In this document: piece by piece, positions 60,600-64,000 of the stretch
Layout: the number at the start of each line of letters is the position of its first letter
Position numbering within the stretch: the first letter of the stretch is position 1
Translations under genes and position numbers: made by a program
Notes under the pieces: model-generated
What the model was told of the DNA's origin: nothing
What the model saw: the letters and a program-made list of their open reading frames with translations, nothing else
Database searches by the model: none
Assembly (NCBI GenBank): GCA_958295665.1
Contig: OY282560.1
Location: 96,945,930 to 97,009,929 of the forward strand
Origin: Tipula vernalis
Taxonomy: Eukaryota; Arthropoda; Insecta; Diptera; Tipulidae
DNA: 64,000 bases
Reading direction: 5' to 3'

Positions 60600-62476
60600 T
60601 GGCCCGGTTACAGACACCTAGATATAGCCGATAGTTAGTAAATTGTCAGTAATTATGTAGTAAAAATAGTTAGCACAGGACAACACAATTTCTAAACTAC
60701 AGTTTATTCACTACTGGTTGATCCTTTAGGGTTGATTCAAGCTAAAATTTAAATTTGAAATTCGGGATTAATTTTGATCCCTATAATAATGATTAATTCT
60801 AGAACTATGTTTATTCTGAAAATTGGATTATTTATTAGCAAATTAAGGAAGAGATCCCTTTAAATATTTAAAACTGAATTAATTTATATATATTAATGGG
60901 TGGAAAGGAAATTAATAATGTTGAAGTTAAATATTTATAAAATTATATAATATTATAAAAAATTTGATTATATTATGACGCAGAAAATTCTAGAATACCA
61001 ATAGTTTAGTTAAGTAAAACATGTAGATAGGATAGTAACAAATAAAGCTCAAATAGAATTTCCCAGGTATCTCTGAAAACTATACTAAATTAATAATTCA
61101 CCATTATAACATATCTTTACTACTTAATTAATTGAATTTAACTTATATAAATTAGTTAGTCATAAATAAACTAAAATAAAATAGTTATCACAAGACAATA
61201 CACTTTCTACGCTACATAACAGCTGGAAGCTTGGTGTTTCTGGATGCTGAGCGAGAATTCACCAGTAATTAAGTATAATTTATATCAGCTGCATATTCTA
61301 ATGGTTTCCTTCACATTAGTCATTTTTACAACTTAAAATTATTGTTAAGCTCAAACTATTTTTATAGTTGAAGCAATTCCATCTAGAATATATTTGTATC
61401 GATTGTACATAAAATAAAACACAACAACACATTCAAGAACGCGTAAAAATTAATGCAGATATGAAATTAACTATGACATAGAATTTAGTAATTAAAATTC
61501 CATGTACAACCGCACAAAATAAAATCATGCACTTAATCAAGAATTGTATGGTGTGTCATATAAGTAATCATGACATTTGTGTGTGAAACCTGCAATCTAA
61601 CTTCACTTAATTCCATTAAGTTAATAATTAAATTCAAAACATTTGGCCTTCCGAAATGTTTTACATAATTCCACGTTGTTCACATTCGTTTATTCTAAAT
61701 TTTCCACACATAAATGAATACGTCATTATGTGTTGCAACCCAAAATCTTAACTCAACTCAAATCAACATTTCCAAATTAGCATTTTTTTTATATAGTTAG
61801 TTAATTTATAATTTTATAATATTAATTAAATTAATTTAAAATCAATTTGATGCAGTTTGTAATACCCTGTAAAAAAAATGATTAATCATACCTAAATAAA
61901 CTATTTTAAATGAATTGTATAAGGCGGTTTCCAATTGGACTCAAACTTATTCGATTATACAAAGTATAAGAATCCTATTTGAGTCGAATACTCTAAGATT
62001 TCATTGTGCTTGTATAGTTCATGATTTATCAAGAACAACATAGTTGTTTCCTGAATACAAAAAACACAAAGAGTGAAAAACAACACCAGCATACAAATAA
62101 CATAATCTTATATACTAAACCACCAACACACATTAATATTTTCTACCATCTTTCATGGGCGTCGCAGTAGATTTATCATGTTTTTATAATATTATAGACA
62201 ATACCCTTATAGCGCACATACAACCATACCTAATCTATGTATTAAGATACAGGAAAATATGTGTGACGACTAAACCAAAACCAACAAAAAAAAAACTCTT
62301 TGTGTTGATGTTGTTCGTATATTACAAAACAAAAGTCATCTAAATCTCTACTTACAAAGAAATTAAAGATTTCGGATTTTCTAAAATGTTTAGTATTCTG
62401 AAATCTGCATTTTCTCAATAGAATTAGGAATATAATATTTCACAATCTTTAGAAATGTTTTAATGATTTGATTTTA
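60600..62476. other. AT-rich stretch with one dispersed direct repeat, no gene recognised
   Basis: Bases 60663-60701 and 61178-61216 match at about 33 of 39 positions (AAAATAGTTAGCACAGGACA... against AAAATAGTTATCACAAGACA...), 515 bases apart. Otherwise AT-rich, with short frames without motif (for example 62155-62343). Confidence 0.4.
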
Positions 62477-62620
62477 CAGGTAAACGTCCTACAACACGGT
62501 TTCGATATAACACGGGACGAAAATTGTTACATCCCTCCTATTACACGTCATTTTTATAACACGGTTTCCGTATAGCACGATTTAAAGATTTTGAGTGGAC
62601 CTCAAATAACACGGATTTCT
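62477..62620 (+). repeat. Left terminal and subterminal repeats of the Tigger-like element
   Basis: The words ACAACACGGTTTCGATATAA, CACGGGACG, TATAACACGGTTTCCGTATA, GCACGA and AAATAACACGG recur within 130 bases. Such ACACGG[TG]-rich ends probably serve as transposase-binding sites. The exact inverted-repeat length cannot be told without the other end. Confidence 0.6.
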
Positions 62621-62694
62621 AAATTTTTTTATTTTGAAGAAATAAATGGGTTATTCCCCTTACTTATATAAAGGATCCAAAATAGTAAAATTCA

Positions 62695-62770
62695 TTCTCT
62701 CTCTCTATCTTTCTCTCTCTCTCTCTCCCCTATCTCTCTCTTTCTCTCTGTCTCCCCCTCTCTCTCTCTT

Positions 62771-62808
<38 letters not shown>
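62695..62808. repeat. CT/TCTT microsatellite
   Basis: About 114 bases of almost pure (CT)n with TTT and CCCC interruptions, the longest simple dinucleotide tract in the window. It lies inside the transposon's 5' untranslated part. Confidence 0.95.
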
Positions 62809-62810
<2 letters not shown>

Positions 62811-62989
62811 CCTTATTAACTGTCGTTTACATTTTGTTTAGTCAGTTTCAGTTTACTTTTTGCTGTTCATAGATTTGTATATGAATAGTGTTTTGTTAAA
62901 AAGTGAACATTAGTGAATAATTTTTGAATTCATAGTTATTAAATCATTAAATTTAAATGAAGCTACGATTAGAACAATAAAACAATGAG

Positions 62990-63360
62990 GAAAAAATGTT
63001 GCAGAGGGATGTCCGTTAGGTACGAAACGGGTGGCTCGTGTCAGATGTTTTAATGGTAAAAATGGAACATACTCTTATGGTTTGATTGGAAGAAAGCATC
63101 GATAAAAAAATTCCTTTAAGTAGAGATACCATTAAACAGAAAGCCCTTAAAATCTATAAACTTTTGGTGGATATTCACCCCACTGCTAAAACACGAAAAA
63201 TCACGTTGAATATTAAATTCCAAGGAGAGCAAGCTTCAGCCGATGAAGAAGCTGCCCATAAATTTAGCACAGAACAGCATAATATTATAAAAAAGGTGAA
63301 TATACCGCTGACCAAATTTTTACATTTCAAAAAATGAAAAAAGAATACCAGGGTTTAAAG
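62990..63360 (+). pseudogene. Tigger-like transposase, CENP-B-type helix-turn-helix part
   Basis: After a NEATIRTIKQ-like scrap near 62955 (the link that follows the first helix-turn-helix in these transposases), the frame from 63062 reads MEHTLMV, a TGA where a Trp is usual (63083-63085), then LEESIDKKIPLSRDTIKQKA and LKIYKLL. This matches the CENP-B DNA-binding pattern W-[FIL]-x-x-x-x-x-x-x-[VI]-P-[IL]-[ST]. GEQASADEEAAHKFSTEQHN follows, then a shift near 63295 leads to GEYTADQIF. The first DNA-binding helix-turn-helix is largely missing. The N-[AV]-D-E-[TS]-G block with the first catalytic Asp, expected right after QIF, is deleted. Confidence 0.75.
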
Positions 63361-64000
63361 TTAGTAAGGATCGAATCACCCTTCATATGTGTAGCAACCT
63401 CTCTGGCAATTTAATGGTCAAACCTATGCTAATAAATCATTTATCAAATCCACGAGCTATGAAAAATATTGATAAGTCGCAGTTATCTGTATTCTGGCAA
63501 GGAAACAGCGAAACTTGGATGACCAAAATATTGTTTCAAGGCTGGTTTCTTAATTGTTTTATGCCAGCCGTAGAAATCTATACGAAGGAGCAAAACCTAA
63601 ATTTCAAAGAATTATTGCTGGTAGATAATGCAACAAGTCACAGTATCGAATTGAATCATCCAAACGTGAAAATAAATTTGGTTTTGCCCCTAACTGCACA
63701 TCATTAATCCAACCATTGGACCAAGGAATAATTTCTACTTTCAAGGCGTACTACGTTCGGCAATCATTTCACTTGAAAACGATAAAAATAAAACATTAAC
63801 TCAAATATGGAAAGAATTTTCTATATTAGATTATGTTAAAACTATAACTTCGGCTTGTAAAGAAATAAAACCATCAACACTTAACGCGTGTTGGAACTTG
63901 GAAGTCTCTATTACCTCAAACGTTTCATAGAGAAAATTCCGTCCCACCTACAGGTATAGAGCATAGTCGAATACTGAACGTTGCTTCACGTTTAGTAGGT
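63361..64000 (+). pseudogene. Tigger-like transposase, DDE catalytic part (runs off the edge)
   Basis: One frame (to 63707) reads DRITLHMCSNLSGNLMVKPM, then NPRAMKN, KSQLSVFWQGNSETWMTKIL, FQGWFLNCFMPAVE, and LLLVDNATSHSIEL, which contains the second catalytic Asp (63624-63626) in the L-L-L-x-D-N-A-x-x-H motif. After a shift near 63690 another frame gives the block QPLDQGIISTFKAYYVR (63710 on) with the third catalytic Asp (63719-63721). Remnants of the C-terminal region (LTQIWKEFSILDYVKTI...) follow in yet another frame. This is the DDE-1 family typical of Tigger/jerky transposases, which cut and paste DNA at TA sites. It is inactive here. Confidence 0.85.

Larger units (their letters stand above)
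62477..64000 (+). mobile_element. Tigger/pogo-like DNA transposon, right part beyond the window
   Basis: The left end is taken as CAGGTAAACGTCC at 62477 after a TA (62475-62476), the target dinucleotide of this superfamily. The first 150 bases carry repeated TA[TA]AACACGG/ACAACACGGTTTC words, the subterminal repeat style of Tigger/pogo elements. A CT-rich microsatellite follows, then a decayed CENP-B/jerky-type transposase to the right edge. The right inverted repeat is outside the window. Confidence 0.75.

Noticed and set aside
1..64000. tRNA, rRNA, CRISPR arrays and bacterial-type promoters or terminators
   Set aside because: Looked for by eye on both strands. No cloverleaf with A/B boxes, no rRNA-like conserved tracts and no regularly spaced identical repeats with unique spacers were seen. 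The tandem arrays here are diverged satellites.

Overview
This is eukaryotic nuclear DNA, very A+T-rich, gene-poor and full of transposon relics and degenerate satellites. Two spliced exons on the + strand (32966-33038 and 47541-47907, separated by a 14.5-kb intron) join in phase and encode an MH2 (SMAD C-terminal-type) domain. It resembles the insect MH2-only proteins Expansion/Rebuff, which act in epithelial chitin deposition and tracheal tube size control. Together with the transposon families, this suggests an insect, perhaps a lower dipteran. The species cannot be told from the sequence. The rest of the gene lies outside the window or was not found.

Most of 1-47.5 kb is intron-like DNA. 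Long AT-rich blocks, each built from its own diverged repeat unit (roughly 1-2.6, 4.9-16, 19.2-24.6, 27.5-31.8, 34.1-38.8 and 40.6-46.2 kb), alternate with 1-3 kb islands of ordinary sequence. Both exons lie in such islands. Several blocks show higher-order repeats of about 1.1-2.6 kb. One block is split by a broken LINE (11275-14324), and the undisturbed sister repeats reveal its empty site. Three foldback or MITE-like elements lie in or next to these blocks.

From 48.4 to 58.4 kb there is a nest of dead transposons. In order they are: an RTE-type LINE relic preceded by an OTU-protease-like domain (+); a 108-bp tandem repeat; a Jockey-group LINE relic with gag zinc knuckles (-); a scrap of Tc1/mariner-like helix-turn-helix (+); a CsRn1-like Ty3/gypsy relic with its LTR (-); a related LTR (+); a second Ty3/gypsy relic whose gag starts with a SAP-like motif (-); and a third related LTR (+). 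None has an intact open frame.

After a 4-kb stretch with no gene that I can see (58.4-62.4 kb, holding one likely retroelement 3' tail), the window ends inside a Tigger/pogo-like DNA transposon (+, from 62477). It has subterminal repeats, an internal CT microsatellite and a broken DDE transposase running to the right edge. No tRNA, rRNA, CRISPR or bacterial-type gene was seen. All periods, boundaries and homologies were judged by eye.
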